Shown here piece after piece: positions 1 to 7,738 of a stretch of 64,000 nucleotides of DNA. Location of the stretch: NCBI RefSeq assembly GCF_041261205.1, contig NZ_JBGCCH010000010.1, forward strand, positions 62,001-126,000. The letters are read 5' to 3'. Each line of letters begins with the position of its first letter. Positions within the stretch are counted from its first letter, which is position 1. Source of the stretch: Catenulispora sp. MAP5-51 (lineage in GTDB: Bacteria; Actinomycetota; Actinomycetes; Streptomycetales; Catenulisporaceae). The notes below the pieces were generated by a model. The model was not told where the DNA came from, made no database searches, and was given only the letters and a program-made list of their open reading frames with translations. A program made the position numbers and the translations under genes.

Positions 1-108
1 GTGCGTGACGCACGCGCGGCGGCCGACAAGCTGGCCTCGGACAAGATGGGCCCGCTGGCCGGCGGCGGCATGCCGGACCTGGGCAGCCTCGGCAACCTGT
101 TCGGCTGA
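1..108 (+). CDS. YbaB/EbfC nucleoid-associated protein, C-terminal end (partial)
   Basis: Only the last 35 codons are in the window; the 5' part lies to the left. The tail is Ala/Lys then Gly/Met/Pro-rich and ends in GSLGNLFG, as YbaB/EbfC DNA-binding proteins of actinobacteria typically end (for example a KMGPLAGG-type tail). The family binds DNA as a small dimer and is classically encoded between dnaX and recR. The recR gene starting 20 bases downstream supports the call. The fragment is too short to test any domain. Confidence 0.72.
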   Translation: MRDARAAADKLASDKMGPLAGGGMPDLGSLGNLFG

Positions 109-128
109 GGCGGGTCGGGGATTCTGTC

Positions 129-728
129 GTGTACGAGGGTGTGGTCCAGGACCTGATCGACGAGCTCGGCCATCTGCCCAACATCGGGCCCAAGTCCGCA
201 CAACGCATCGCCTTCCACCTGCTGCAGGCCGATCCGGCCGAGGTCCGCAGGCTCGCCGAGGTCCTGATCCGGGCCAAGGAGCAGGTGCGGTTCTGTGTGG
301 TCTGCTTCAACGTCGCCGAGCAGCAGGAGTGCAAGATCTGCCGGGACCCCCGGCGCGACCCGGGCAGCCTGTGCGTGGTGGAGGAGTCCAAGGACGTCGT
401 CGCCGTCGAGAAGACCCGGGAGTTCCGGGGCCGGTACCACGTGCTGGGCGGGGCCATCTCGCCGATCGACGGCGTGGGCCCGGACGACCTGCGGGTCAAG
501 GAACTGCTCAAACGGCTGGCCGACGGTGTGATCACCGAGGTGATCCTGGCCACCGACCCGAACCTGGAGGGGGAGGCCACCGCCACGTACCTGGCGCGGC
601 TGATCAAACCCCTGGGGCTGCGGGTGACCCGGCTGGCATCAGGCCTGCCGGTGGGCGGGGATCTGGAATACGCCGACGAGGTCACCCTCGGCCGGGCGTT
701 CGAGGGGAGAAGGCAGCTCGATGTCTGA
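129..728 (+). CDS. recR: Recombination mediator protein RecR
   Basis: RecR acts with RecF/RecO to load RecA at single-strand gaps during recombinational repair. The 199-aa product has the family layout: an N-terminal helix-hairpin-helix (about residues 8-30, [17 protein letters not shown]), a four-cysteine zinc motif (C56, C59, C68, C71) and a Toprim domain (about 79-175, with VVEESKDV and [11 protein letters not shown]). Length is normal. The start is a GTG 20 bases after the YbaB-type stop. Its stop overlaps the next gene by 8 bases, so the two are probably translationally coupled. The order ybaB-recR is the usual bacterial one. Confidence 0.97.
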   Translation: MYEGVVQDLIDELGHLPNIGPKSAQRIAFHLLQADPAEVRRLAEVLIRAKEQVRFCVVCFNVAEQQECKICRDPRRDPGSLCVVEESKDVVAVEKTREFRGRYHVLGGAISPIDGVGPDDLRVKELLKRLADGVITEVILATDPNLEGEATATYLARLIKPLGLRVTRLASGLPVGGDLEYADEVTLGRAFEGRRQLDV

Positions 729-1257
729 ACCGATGACCTCCGACGATTTGTCGGACTTCGCGATCGAGATCCACGACCAGGTCACCTCCTTCCTGCTCTC
801 GGTGCGCGCGGTGGCCCGGGGCGACGCTCCGGACAGCAGCGTGCCGATCCTGCTGTTGGAGACCTCGCAGCTGCTGCTGGCCGGCGGGCGCCTGGGCGCC
901 ATCCGGGACGTGGTGCCCGACGAGCGCTTCGAGACCGACGCCGGTCCCGACCCGGACCTGGACGAGCTGCGTGACAAGCTGAACGCGCTGCTCAAGCCGG
1001 TGAACACCTACAAGGAGGTGTTCGACCCGCTGGCCCCCAAGTCCGAGATCGAGACCCGCCGGATCTCCGACGACCTGGCCCTGGTCTGCGCCGACCTGGC
1101 GCACGGCCTGGCCCACTACAAGGCCGAGCGGGTCACCGAGGCGCTGTGGTGGTGGCAGTTCTCCTACCTGTCCAGCTGGGGCCCGGCGGCCTCGGCGGTG
1201 CAGCGGGCGCTGCTGTCGGTGGTGGCCCGCTCCCGGCTCGGCGCGACCACCGGCTGA
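721..1257 (+). CDS. DUF5063 domain-containing protein
   Basis: A 178-aa soluble, acidic protein that I match to DUF5063, a family of unknown function typically found directly downstream of recR in actinobacteria. The sequence is mostly predicted helix, with conserved-looking stretches [13 protein letters not shown] (about 119-131) and [14 protein letters not shown] (about 140-153). It has no signal peptide or membrane segment. Its ATG lies inside the recR 3' end (8-base overlap), so it is the last gene of the ybaB-recR unit. A GC hairpin followed by a short T-run lies about 125 bases downstream. Function is unknown; the link to recR is contextual only. Confidence 0.85.
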   Translation: MSEPMTSDDLSDFAIEIHDQVTSFLLSVRAVARGDAPDSSVPILLLETSQLLLAGGRLGAIRDVVPDERFETDAGPDPDLDELRDKLNALLKPVNTYKEVFDPLAPKSEIETRRISDDLALVCADLAHGLAHYKAERVTEALWWWQFSYLSSWGPAASAVQRALLSVVARSRLGATTG

Positions 1258-1380
1258 GCCGGTCGCGTCCGTTTCCTCCAGACGTTTCCGCGACCGGCCG
1301 CCTGACCTGCGGCGGCGGCCGGTCCCACATGGTGAAAGCTCAGGGACGTCTCAGCGGTCCCGATTAGACTCGAAGGCGCC

Positions 1381-1400
1381 GGGCCGCCTGCGGGCGGCCC
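1381..1400 (+). terminator. GC hairpin with short T-tail before lysC
   Basis: An 8-bp perfect stem (GGGCCGCC / GGCGGCCC) with a 4-base loop is followed by TTTG. It lies 124 bases after the DUF5063 stop and about 45 bases before the lysC start. It could end the recR unit or act as an attenuator in the lysC leader. The 187-base gap shows no other clear element apart from a weak TAGACT-like -10 just upstream. Confidence 0.5.
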
Positions 1401-1444
1401 TTTGTACCGCACCGCACACCGCCTCACCTCCAGGGAGACACCGC

Positions 1445-2713
1445 GTGGGCCTCATCGTCCAGAAGTACGGGGGCAGCTCCGTTGCCGACGCCGAGAGCAT
1501 CAAGCGTGTCGCCAAACGGATCATGGAGACGCGCCGGGCCGGCCACGAGGTGTGCGTCGTGGTCTCGGCGATGGGCGACACCACCGACGAGCTGATCGAC
1601 CTGGCCAAGCAGGTCTCGCCGATCCTGGAGGGCCGCGAGTACGACATGCTGCTCACCGCCGGCGAGCGCATCTCGATGTCGCTGGTGGCCATGGCCATCA
1701 ACTCCATGGGCGGCGACGCGCGCAGCTTCACCGGCTCGCAGGCCGGCGTGATCACCGACCAGTCCTTCAACAAGGCCCGCATCACCTCGGTGACCCCGGG
1801 CCGGCTGCGCACGGCGCTGGACGAGGGCGCGATCACGATCGTGGCCGGCTTCCAGGGCGTCTCGGAGACCACGAAGGACATCACCACGCTGGGCCGAGGC
1901 GGCTCGGACACCACCGCGGTCGCGCTGGCCGCGGCCCTGGGCGCCGACGTCTGCGAGATCTACACCGACGTGGACGGCGTGTTCTCCGCCGACCCGCGCC
2001 TGGTGCCCAAGGCCCGCAAGCTGAACCGGGTCGCCTATGAGGAGATGCTGGAGCTCGCCGCGTCCGGCGCGAAGATCCTGCACCTGCGCAGCGTGGAGTA
2101 CGCGCGCCGTTTCAACGTCCCGATCCATGTCCGTTCGTCGTTCTCCCAGCATGAGGGCACCTGGGTCCGCGCCAGAGAAGAAGGAGAAACCGTGGAGCAA
2201 GCCATCATCGCCGGGGTCGCGCATGACACCAGCGAGGCGAAGGTCACGGTGGTCGGCGTGCCCGACAAGCCCGGCGTGGCCGCCCAGATCTTCCGCACCA
2301 TCGCCGACGCCGAGCTGAACATCGACATGGTGGTGCAGAACATCTCCGCCGCCGCGACCGGCCGCACCGACATCTCCTTCACGCTGCCGGTCGCCGACGG
2401 CCGCAGGGCGATCACCGCGCTGCAGAAGGTGCAGCCCGCGATCGCCTTCGAGTCGCTGCTGTTCGACGACCAGATCGCCAAGGTGTCGCTGGTCGGCGCG
2501 GGCATGAAGTCGCACCCCGGGGTGACCGCGGTGTTCTTCGAGGCCCTGTCCAACGTCGGCGTGAACGCCGAGATGATCTCGACCTCGGAGATCCGCATCT
2601 CCGTGGTCTGCCGCGCCGACGTCGTCAAGGACGCCGTCGCCGCGCTGCACACCGCCTTCGGCCTGGACGCCGATGGCAACGAAGCCGTGGTTTACGGAGG
2701 CACCGGCCGATGA
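1445..2713 (+). CDS. lysC: Aspartate kinase, alpha subunit
   Basis: Phosphorylates L-aspartate to beta-aspartyl phosphate, the first step toward lysine (diaminopimelate), threonine, methionine and isoleucine. The 422-aa product has the amino-acid-kinase fold with the signature KYGGSSVA (residues 7-14) and substrate loops TAGERISM and GRGGSDTTA. Two C-terminal ACT domains (about 265-335 and 345-415) normally bind Lys/Thr for feedback control. The start is GTG, matching the usual [11 protein letters not shown]-terminus. It overlaps asd by 4 bases (ATGA), so the two enzymes are co-translated. A strong internal start makes a separate beta subunit (next entry). Confidence 0.98.
   Translation: MGLIVQKYGGSSVADAESIKRVAKRIMETRRAGHEVCVVVSAMGDTTDELIDLAKQVSPILEGREYDMLLTAGERISMSLVAMAINSMGGDARSFTGSQAGVITDQSFNKARITSVTPGRLRTALDEGAITIVAGFQGVSETTKDITTLGRGGSDTTAVALAAALGADVCEIYTDVDGVFSADPRLVPKARKLNRVAYEEMLELAASGAKILHLRSVEYARRFNVPIHVRSSFSQHEGTWVRAREEGETVEQAIIAGVAHDTSEAKVTVVGVPDKPGVAAQIFRTIADAELNIDMVVQNISAAATGRTDISFTLPVADGRRAITALQKVQPAIAFESLLFDDQIAKVSLVGAGMKSHPGVTAVFFEALSNVGVNAEMISTSEIRISVVCRADVVKDAVAALHTAFGLDADGNEAVVYGGTGR
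2192..2713 (+). CDS. lysC: Aspartokinase beta subunit from in-frame internal GTG start
   Basis: Inside lysC a strong ribosome-binding site (GAAGGAG, 5 bases before GTG) precedes an in-frame start that gives a 173-aa protein beginning [20 protein letters not shown]. This is the ACT-domain regulatory part only. In Corynebacterium glutamicum and Bacillus subtilis the same enzyme is an alpha2beta2 complex whose beta chain comes from an internal start at this place; the C. glutamicum beta chain begins with very similar sequence. The Shine-Dalgarno is better than that of the full-length start, so both products are likely made. The homology to that arrangement is from family knowledge; the site itself is visible. 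Confidence 0.82.
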   Translation: MEQAIIAGVAHDTSEAKVTVVGVPDKPGVAAQIFRTIADAELNIDMVVQNISAAATGRTDISFTLPVADGRRAITALQKVQPAIAFESLLFDDQIAKVSLVGAGMKSHPGVTAVFFEALSNVGVNAEMISTSEIRISVVCRADVVKDAVAALHTAFGLDADGNEAVVYGGTGR

Positions 2714-3771
2714 CTGGAAAGAAGCCCACCCTGGCGGTCGTGGGGGCGACCGGAGCGGTCGGCACCGTGATGCTCGACCTGCTGTCCACCCGCGAGGACG
2801 TCTGGGGCGAGATCCGTTTGATCGCCTCGGCGCGCAGCGCCGGGCGCAAGCTGGCCTGCCGCGGCGAGCAGTTGGAGGTCGTGGCGCTGTCCGAGGAGGC
2901 CTTCGAGGGCGTCGACGTGGCGATGTTCGACGTGCCCGACGAGGTCTCGGCGCAGTGGGCGCCGATCGCCGCAGGCCTTGGGGCGGTGGCCGTGGACAAC
3001 TCCGGCGCGTTCCGGATGGACCCGGAGGTGCCGCTGGTGGTGCCGGAGGTCAACGCCTCCGCCGCGCGCAACCGGCCCAAGGGCATCATCGCCAACCCGA
3101 ACTGCACGACGCTGTCGATGATCGTGGTGCTCGGTGCCCTGCACCAGCGCTACGGCCTGGCCTCGGTGGTGGCCGCGTCCTACCAGGCGGCCTCCGGTGC
3201 CGGCCAGCCCGGCATCGACACGCTGCGCGCGCAGATGGAGAAGGTGTCCGGCACCAACCTCGGCACCCACCCCGGCGACCTGCGCGGCGTGGTCGGCGAC
3301 CTGGGCCCGTTCCCGGCGCCGCTGGCGCTGAACGTGGTGCCGTGGGCCGGCTCGCTGAAGGAGGACGGCTGGTCCTCCGAGGAGCTGAAGATCCGCAACG
3401 AGTCGCGCAAGATCCTGGGCCTGCCGGACCTGCGGGTGTCGGCGACCTGTGTGCGCGTCCCGGTGGTCACCACGCACTCGGTGTCCGTGCACGCCAGCTT
3501 CGAGGACGAGGTCACCGTGGCCGGCGCGCACGAGATACTGCGGGCCGCCCCGGGCGTCGTCGTGCTCGACGACCCGGCGGCCGGGGAGTTCCCGACCCCG
3601 GCGGACGTGGTCGGCACCGACCCGACGTGGGTGGGGCGCATCCGGCGTTCGCTGGACGACCCGAAGTCGCTGGAGCTGTTCGTCTGCGGCGACAACCTGC
3701 GCAAGGGCGCTGCGCTGAACACCGCGCAGATCGCCGAGGTGGTGGCTGCGGAGCTGTCCGGGAAGGTCTAA
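2710..3771 (+). CDS. asd: Aspartate-semialdehyde dehydrogenase
   Basis: Reduces beta-aspartyl phosphate to aspartate semialdehyde with NADPH, directly using the product of the upstream kinase. The 353-aa product has the N-terminal Rossmann loop [12 protein letters not shown] (about 11-22), the catalytic cysteine in NPNCTT (C132), and the [10 protein letters not shown] region typical of the actinobacterial/Gram-positive type. Length is normal for the family. The ATG overlaps the lysC stop (ATGA). A 13-bp inverted repeat lies about 50 bases downstream of its stop, before the sigma-factor gene. Confidence 0.97.
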   Translation: MTGKKPTLAVVGATGAVGTVMLDLLSTREDVWGEIRLIASARSAGRKLACRGEQLEVVALSEEAFEGVDVAMFDVPDEVSAQWAPIAAGLGAVAVDNSGAFRMDPEVPLVVPEVNASAARNRPKGIIANPNCTTLSMIVVLGALHQRYGLASVVAASYQAASGAGQPGIDTLRAQMEKVSGTNLGTHPGDLRGVVGDLGPFPAPLALNVVPWAGSLKEDGWSSEELKIRNESRKILGLPDLRVSATCVRVPVVTTHSVSVHASFEDEVTVAGAHEILRAAPGVVVLDDPAAGEFPTPADVVGTDPTWVGRIRRSLDDPKSLELFVCGDNLRKGAALNTAQIAEVVAAELSGKV

Positions 3772-3823
3772 GGGTTCTTATTGCCCGGCCCATTCGGGTA
3801 GGAATATAGGCATGTGCCTGTCA

Positions 3824-3862
3824 GAACACCCCCGTAGGCGGTACAACTTTACGGGGGTGTTC
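3824..3862. promoter_or_regulatory. 13-bp perfect inverted repeat between asd and the sigma gene
   Basis: Left arm GAACACCCCCGTA (3824-3836) and right arm TACGGGGGTGTTC (3850-3862) are exact reverse complements around a 13-base loop. No U-run follows. It sits 14 bases before the GTG of the sigma-factor gene. It may be a terminator for lysC-asd, a leader hairpin, or an operator. The structure is seen directly; its role is inference. Confidence 0.55.
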
Positions 3863-3876
3863 CGTGTCTAACCATC

Positions 3877-4440
3877 GTGACCGCTGGAGTGTTGACGTCC
3901 GCGATGCCCACGGGTGGGGCAGTGGTGACGTCTGACCGAGAAGCCGGCGACGTCACCGTCGACCTGCTCACGCAGACGTACCGCGACCACTACGGCTCCC
4001 TGCTGAAGCTGGCCGCCCTTCTGCTGGACGACCTGGCCTCCTGCGAGGACGTGGTCCAGGAGGCGTTCATCCGGGTGCACAGCGCGCGCACGCGGGTGCG
4101 GGACTCCGAGAAGGTGCTGGCCTATCTGCGCCAGACCGTGGTGAACCTCTCGCGCTCGGCGCTGCGCCGGCGGCTGATTGGCATGCGCCTGGCGCCCAAG
4201 CCGATGCCGGACATGGCCAGCGCCGAGGAGGGCGCCTACGAACTGCTGGAGAAGGACGCCCTGATCCAGGCCCTGCGGGGCATCCAGCGGCGCCAGCGCG
4301 AGGTGCTGGTGCTCCGCTACTTCTCGGACCTGACCGAGGCGCAGGTGGCGGATCTGCTCGGGATCTCGATCGGGTCGGTCAAGGCTTATGGGTCTCGGGG
4401 GATCGAGGCCCTTCGGGTACGGATGGAGGCGTTCCGGTGA
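3877..4440 (+). CDS. ECF-like (SigE-family) RNA polymerase sigma factor
   Basis: A 187-aa small sigma-70 protein with regions sigma2 (about 29-95, including CEDVVQEAFIRVH) and sigma4 (about 130-185, including REVLVLRYFSDLTEAQVADLLGI then a recognition helix SVKAYGSRGIEAL). Spacing and length match the SigE-family ECF-like sigma factors common in streptomycetes. The next gene overlaps it by 4 bases (GTGA) and encodes a protein with one membrane segment, which is the expected position for a partner or anti-sigma factor. The exact start is uncertain: the GTG used here is close to the inverted repeat, and the ATG at 3904 is possible. Confidence 0.88.
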   Translation: MTAGVLTSAMPTGGAVVTSDREAGDVTVDLLTQTYRDHYGSLLKLAALLLDDLASCEDVVQEAFIRVHSARTRVRDSEKVLAYLRQTVVNLSRSALRRRLIGMRLAPKPMPDMASAEEGAYELLEKDALIQALRGIQRRQREVLVLRYFSDLTEAQVADLLGISIGSVKAYGSRGIEALRVRMEAFR

Positions 4441-5567
4441 GCGGGCCCGACCACGGGGATTCCGGGGTGCCGGACGACGACATCGACGGTTCCTACAGTT
4501 CCGACGGCTTCGACGACGTCGGCAGCGCTCTGCGCGAGCGTTTCCAGCAGGCGGTCTCGGGCTTGGAACCGGGGCCCGGGACGCTGGACTATCTTCGGCG
4601 CGCGGTTCCGGCACGGCGCCGCCGGCGGCACGCGGCGCTGGCCGCGACGGCCGTGTCGGTGTTCGCGGTGAGCGCCGGGGCGACGCTGGCCGCCCGCGGA
4701 TCCTTCGAGTCCGGATCCTCCCAGGCCGGCGGCACCGCCGTCGGCAATCTGATGTCCACGGGGACGAACGACGCGCCGGGCGGCGGTTCCGGCCACGGTC
4801 CCTCGTCCCCTGGCGGCCCGGACCGGACCACCGACGGAGCGGTCGGCACCGAGGCGCCGTCCTCGGCGGGCTCGGCGCCGGGAAGCGCGAAGCCGCCGCA
4901 GTCCGCGACCGCGCCATCGGCCCCGGTGTCCGGGAGCCCGTTGGTCGCGCTGTGTCAGAACTCTTCGGTGACCGCGCTGGTCGCCACCGCGAACGGCACG
5001 AGCGCGGGGGTCACCTACGAGACCTTCGAGGGGACCGCGAAGGCGGCCTGCACTTTGCAGGGACTGCCGGGTCTGACCGTGACCGGCTCCGGCGGCACAC
5101 CGGTGAAAATCTCGGTGTCCGCGGCCGATCTGAGCGTCGCGCCGCTGCTGCCGAGTGTCCCGGCCGGCCAGGCGCTGGTGCTGCAGCCCGGCGAGCGGTT
5201 CGAGTTCCAGCTCGCCTGGGTCCCCTGGACCTGCCCGACGAATCCCCCGCCGACGGTCCCGCCGACGTCCGTGCCGTCCACGGCCGGAAGCCCGACGCAG
5301 ACCGCGGCCCTGTCCTCGGCCGGACCGACGCCGAGCGGGCCGAGTTCGCCGCCGTCGAGCCCGACGACGCCGTCCGGGCCGCCGTCGTCGTCCGCGCCGG
5401 GCTCGGCGCTGTATTCGGTGGTCTATTCGGTGTCCGGGTCGCAGCCGGCGCAGAGCGTGAGTTTCCGGGCCGAGTGCGGGGCTGCGGTCTACGTCACGAA
5501 CTACTTCGCGGTGTCGGGGCAGCGGCAGGTGGGACAGCCGACGTCGGGCTCCGATTCGGCGCACTGA
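4437..5567 (+). CDS. Membrane-anchored DUF4232-like protein, probable sigma-factor partner
   Basis: A 376-aa protein. Residues 1-60 are cytoplasmic and acidic then basic (PARRRRRHAALAA), followed by one membrane segment (about 62-80). A long Ser/Pro/Gly/Thr-rich linker leads to a domain at about 160-265 with two cysteines (LVALCQNSS, AACTLQGLPGLTV) resembling DUF4232. A second Pro/Ser/Thr linker and a short C-terminal part follow. Layout and the GTGA overlap with the sigma gene suggest a transmembrane partner that senses something outside. There is no recognisable zinc-finger anti-sigma motif (HxxxCxxC), so an anti-sigma role is inference only. Confidence 0.65.
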   Translation: MSGPDHGDSGVPDDDIDGSYSSDGFDDVGSALRERFQQAVSGLEPGPGTLDYLRRAVPARRRRRHAALAATAVSVFAVSAGATLAARGSFESGSSQAGGTAVGNLMSTGTNDAPGGGSGHGPSSPGGPDRTTDGAVGTEAPSSAGSAPGSAKPPQSATAPSAPVSGSPLVALCQNSSVTALVATANGTSAGVTYETFEGTAKAACTLQGLPGLTVTGSGGTPVKISVSAADLSVAPLLPSVPAGQALVLQPGERFEFQLAWVPWTCPTNPPPTVPPTSVPSTAGSPTQTAALSSAGPTPSGPSSPPSSPTTPSGPPSSSAPGSALYSVVYSVSGSQPAQSVSFRAECGAAVYVTNYFAVSGQRQVGQPTSGSDSAH

Positions 5568-5603
5568 GCGCGCGCTATGCGATTGCTGCTAAGCGTTGTC
5601 CGC

Positions 5604-5969
5604 CTATAGCGCGCTCAGGTAGACCCAGTTCCCGTCCTCGCGGACGAAGGTGCTGTTCTCCCGCATGGAGCCGGTGCGGCCGGATTCCGTGTAGTGCGCG
5701 ATGAATTCGACGGTGCCGTCGGTGTGGAACGCCGTGCCGCCGGTGGTGCCGAGGATCTCCAGGCCGGTCCAGCGGAGCTTCGGCTCGAAGTCGAGTGTCG
5801 TGGGGCGCGTCGAGGGGTGGTGGGTCTTCAACAAGTACGCGCCGTCCTGTACAGCGAAGGCGCTATAGCGGGAGCGCATGAGCTGTTCCGCTGTCGTTGC
5901 GGTCGCGTGTCCGGAGTGCAGTGGGCCACAGCAGTCGGCGTACGACTTCCCTGTACCGCAGGGACACAT
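5604..5969 (-). CDS. YchJ/UPF0225-family protein with SEC-C motif
   Basis: A 121-aa protein beginning with a SEC-C zinc-binding motif (CPCGTGKSYADCC, residues 3-15) followed by the NTF2-like fold of the UPF0225/YchJ family (ATTAEQLMRSRYSAF, WTGLEILGTTGG, STFVREDGNWVYL). Its biochemical role is unknown; SEC-C motifs bind zinc and often occur in SecA-like or chaperone-related proteins. A longer frame continues upstream into the next gene, but the ATG at 5969 puts the motif at the N-terminus as in relatives. It lies 37 bases downstream of the DUF2277 gene on the same strand. The stop is 36 bases from the convergent gene end. Confidence 0.87.
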   Translation of the reverse strand: MCPCGTGKSYADCCGPLHSGHATATTAEQLMRSRYSAFAVQDGAYLLKTHHPSTRPTTLDFEPKLRWTGLEILGTTGGTAFHTDGTVEFIAHYTESGRTGSMRENSTFVREDGNWVYLSAL

Positions 5970-6006
5970 AGCGGGAATCGCTTTAGCGTTTCCGCCCCGA
6001 CGTTCT

Positions 6007-6231
6007 CTACGCGGCACTAGGCGCCTGCTTACGGATTTCGAGATGGTCCAGGAGTTCCTGGGTCGCCGCCGCGATGGCGTCCACGGCCTGCTCGAAGGCC
6101 TCGGTGTTGGTCTTGCTAGGCGCGCGGAAACCGCTGATCTTGCGGACGTACTGGAGCGCTGCGGCGCGGACGTCCTCGGCGGTGGGGTCGGCCACATAGG
6201 GCTCGCGGAGGGTCTTGATGCTTCGGCACAT
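6007..6231 (-). CDS. DUF2277 family protein
   Basis: A 74-aa protein that starts MCRSIKTLREP, the hallmark N-terminus of DUF2277. This small family of unknown function is widespread in actinobacteria and proteobacteria. The rest is helical (AAALQYVRKISGF, AIAAATQELLDHL). It lies 9 bases downstream of the M56 peptidase gene stop and 37 bases upstream of the SEC-C gene, all on the minus strand, so it may be cotranscribed with the BlaI/peptidase pair. A longer overlapping frame here is a shadow of the SEC-C gene frame. Confidence 0.88.
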   Translation of the reverse strand: MCRSIKTLREPYVADPTAEDVRAAALQYVRKISGFRAPSKTNTEAFEQAVDAIAAATQELLDHLEIRKQAPSAA

Positions 6232-6240
6232 GCCTTCAGG

Positions 6241-7218
6241 CTAATCCCGGGCGCCGACGAGATGCGGACGCTCCAGGCTTTGCTGGTGTGCGACGTGCCA
6301 GGCGGTGTGCGCGGCGTCGAAGAACTGATCGGTCTCCCGGGCCGAGTCGACCGAAGCGCATACGGTCGCCGCGATGGCGATCCCCACTAGGACCGCGAGT
6401 ACGCGGCGGCGCGGAGGCGGGGGTGCCATCAGCGCGCGGACGCGTTTGCCCACATGCGCCTGCGCCATCGCCGGGACGGTGCGGGGGAGGTTCGACAGGG
6501 CGGCCCGGCCGAGCGCCCGCGCCAGGATCTCGCGGTCGCCGACCGCGATCGCGGCGTCCTCGTCGGCCCACCGCTCGGTGGCCTCGGTGACCGCGTCAGG
6601 CAGCCGCCACAGCAACGGGTTCGCGACCGCGGCGAGGTTGGTCAGGAGCAGGTAGAGGTGGTGCCGGCGGCACAGGTGGGCCTGCTCGTGGGCGAACATC
6701 GCGCGGCGCTGGTCCTCGTCGAGGGTGCGCAGCAGCGAGTCGGTGGCGACGATGCGGGTCGGGATCGCGGCGTGGCCTGGCAGCGACGGGATCCCGGGTA
6801 CGGCGAAGGCCTGGGCCCGGGGGTCCTCGATCACCGCGATGCTCGCCGGGTGGGCCGAGAAGGCCTTGGCCAGACGGTACGTGCGGGCCGACTCGCGCCA
6901 CAGGCGGATGGCGCCGCGGACCGCGAAGGGGACCAGGGCCAGGAGCGCGGCGCCCGCGGCAGCGCCGGCCAGCGGGCTCACCGGGCCGTGCACGAGGACC
7001 GCGTCCGAGAGCCGGCCCTCGGCGGCGAACTCCGGAATCCGCAGCAGGGCGACGCTGGTCAGCAGGGCCAGCGAGGCCACCGAGGTGAGAGCGGAGACCA
7101 GCGCCGCGGCGGTGAGCAGCACGGTGGCCACCGCCGGCGGCAGGCGGCGCCCCAGGGCCGGGCCTGCGGCGCCGAGCGCGAGCGCGGCCAGCAGCGGGAG
7201 GTAGACGTTGACGTTCAT
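6241..7218 (-). CDS. M56 (BlaR1-like) membrane metallopeptidase
   Basis: A 325-aa membrane protein with several hydrophobic segments (about 4-24, 30-60, 78-100) and a cytoplasmic zinc-peptidase motif HEQAH in MFAHEQAHLCRRHH (about 185-198). A final membrane segment (about 278-295) leads to a short extracellular tail. It lacks the penicillin-binding sensor domain of BlaR1. The M56 family cleaves partner BlaI repressors, and the BlaI gene lies immediately upstream with a 2-base gap. The ATG at 7218 is chosen because the longer upstream frame only overlaps the regulator. There is no beta-lactamase gene nearby, so the inducing signal is unknown. Confidence 0.9.
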   Translation of the reverse strand: MNVNVYLPLLAALALGAAGPALGRRLPPAVATVLLTAAALVSALTSVASLALLTSVALLRIPEFAAEGRLSDAVLVHGPVSPLAGAAAGAALLALVPFAVRGAIRLWRESARTYRLAKAFSAHPASIAVIEDPRAQAFAVPGIPSLPGHAAIPTRIVATDSLLRTLDEDQRRAMFAHEQAHLCRRHHLYLLLTNLAAVANPLLWRLPDAVTEATERWADEDAAIAVGDREILARALGRAALSNLPRTVPAMAQAHVGKRVRALMAPPPPRRRVLAVLVGIAIAATVCASVDSARETDQFFDAAHTAWHVAHQQSLERPHLVGARD

Positions 7219-7220
7219 GG

Positions 7221-7574
7221 CTAGTCGCCCAGCAGCTCGCGGATCATCGCCGCGTCGTCCGGGGAGATCTCGCCGAGGAACTTCGACAGCACGGCCGGGC
7301 GGTCGCTGCTGCCCTCCAGCGCGGCGCGCATGGCCTCCGCGGCGAGGTCGGCCTGCTCCACGACCGGGGTGTAGGCGTAGGCCTTCCCCTCGCGGACGCG
7401 GGTGAGCATCTTCTTCTCGTGCAGGCGGTCCAGGATCGTCTTCACGGTGGTGTAGGCCAGACCGCCGCCCACCTGCTCCTGCACCGCGGCCGGGGTGAGC
7501 GGGCGGCCCGCCGCCCAGAGCGCGGCCAGCACTTCCTGCTCCAGCGCTCCGGAGGGTCTGCGTCCGGTGGCCAT
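7221..7574 (-). CDS. BlaI/MecI/CopY-family transcriptional repressor
   Basis: A 117-aa winged-helix protein. The DNA-binding part (about 10-80) includes LEQEVLAALWAAGRPLTPAAVQEQV and AYTTVKTILDRLHEKKMLTR, typical of BlaI. The C-terminal helices (about 85-117) form the dimer interface that the partner peptidase normally cuts. It is the first gene of a minus-strand unit with the M56 peptidase. A CTACA-N3-TGTAG dyad lies 56 bases upstream of its start, as expected for autorepression. Assignment is firm at family level; targets outside this locus are unknown. Confidence 0.93.
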   Translation of the reverse strand: MATGRRPSGALEQEVLAALWAAGRPLTPAAVQEQVGGGLAYTTVKTILDRLHEKKMLTRVREGKAYAYTPVVEQADLAAEAMRAALEGSSDRPAVLSKFLGEISPDDAAMIRELLGD

Positions 7575-7629
7575 CAGGGGGTCTCCTCACACGTCCGGTT
7601 CCGCGGGCGCGGTGTCGTCCGCATCGATG

Positions 7630-7642
7630 CTACAGCTTGTAG
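7630..7642. promoter_or_regulatory. Candidate BlaI operator (TACA/TGTA dyad)
   Basis: CTACA-GCT-TGTAG is a perfect 5-bp inverted repeat with a 3-base centre. BlaI/MecI operators carry TACA/TGTA half sites. It sits between the divergent blaI-type gene and the PAP2 gene (about 97 bases before the PAP2 ATG), so it could control both. Confidence 0.62.
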
Positions 7643-7738
7643 TAGATTGCGGGACGGGAACGCTTCGTTCACCCGGCGTTCACCAGTTTTGCCTGCACAG
7701 CCCATGGACCGCATCCCCCGATCGTAGGAGTATCCGCG

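Noticed and set aside
4437-5704. A 438-residue overlapping frame at 4388-5704
   Set aside because: It is an Arg/Gly-rich out-of-frame reading of the sigma and partner genes; it has no conserved domain.
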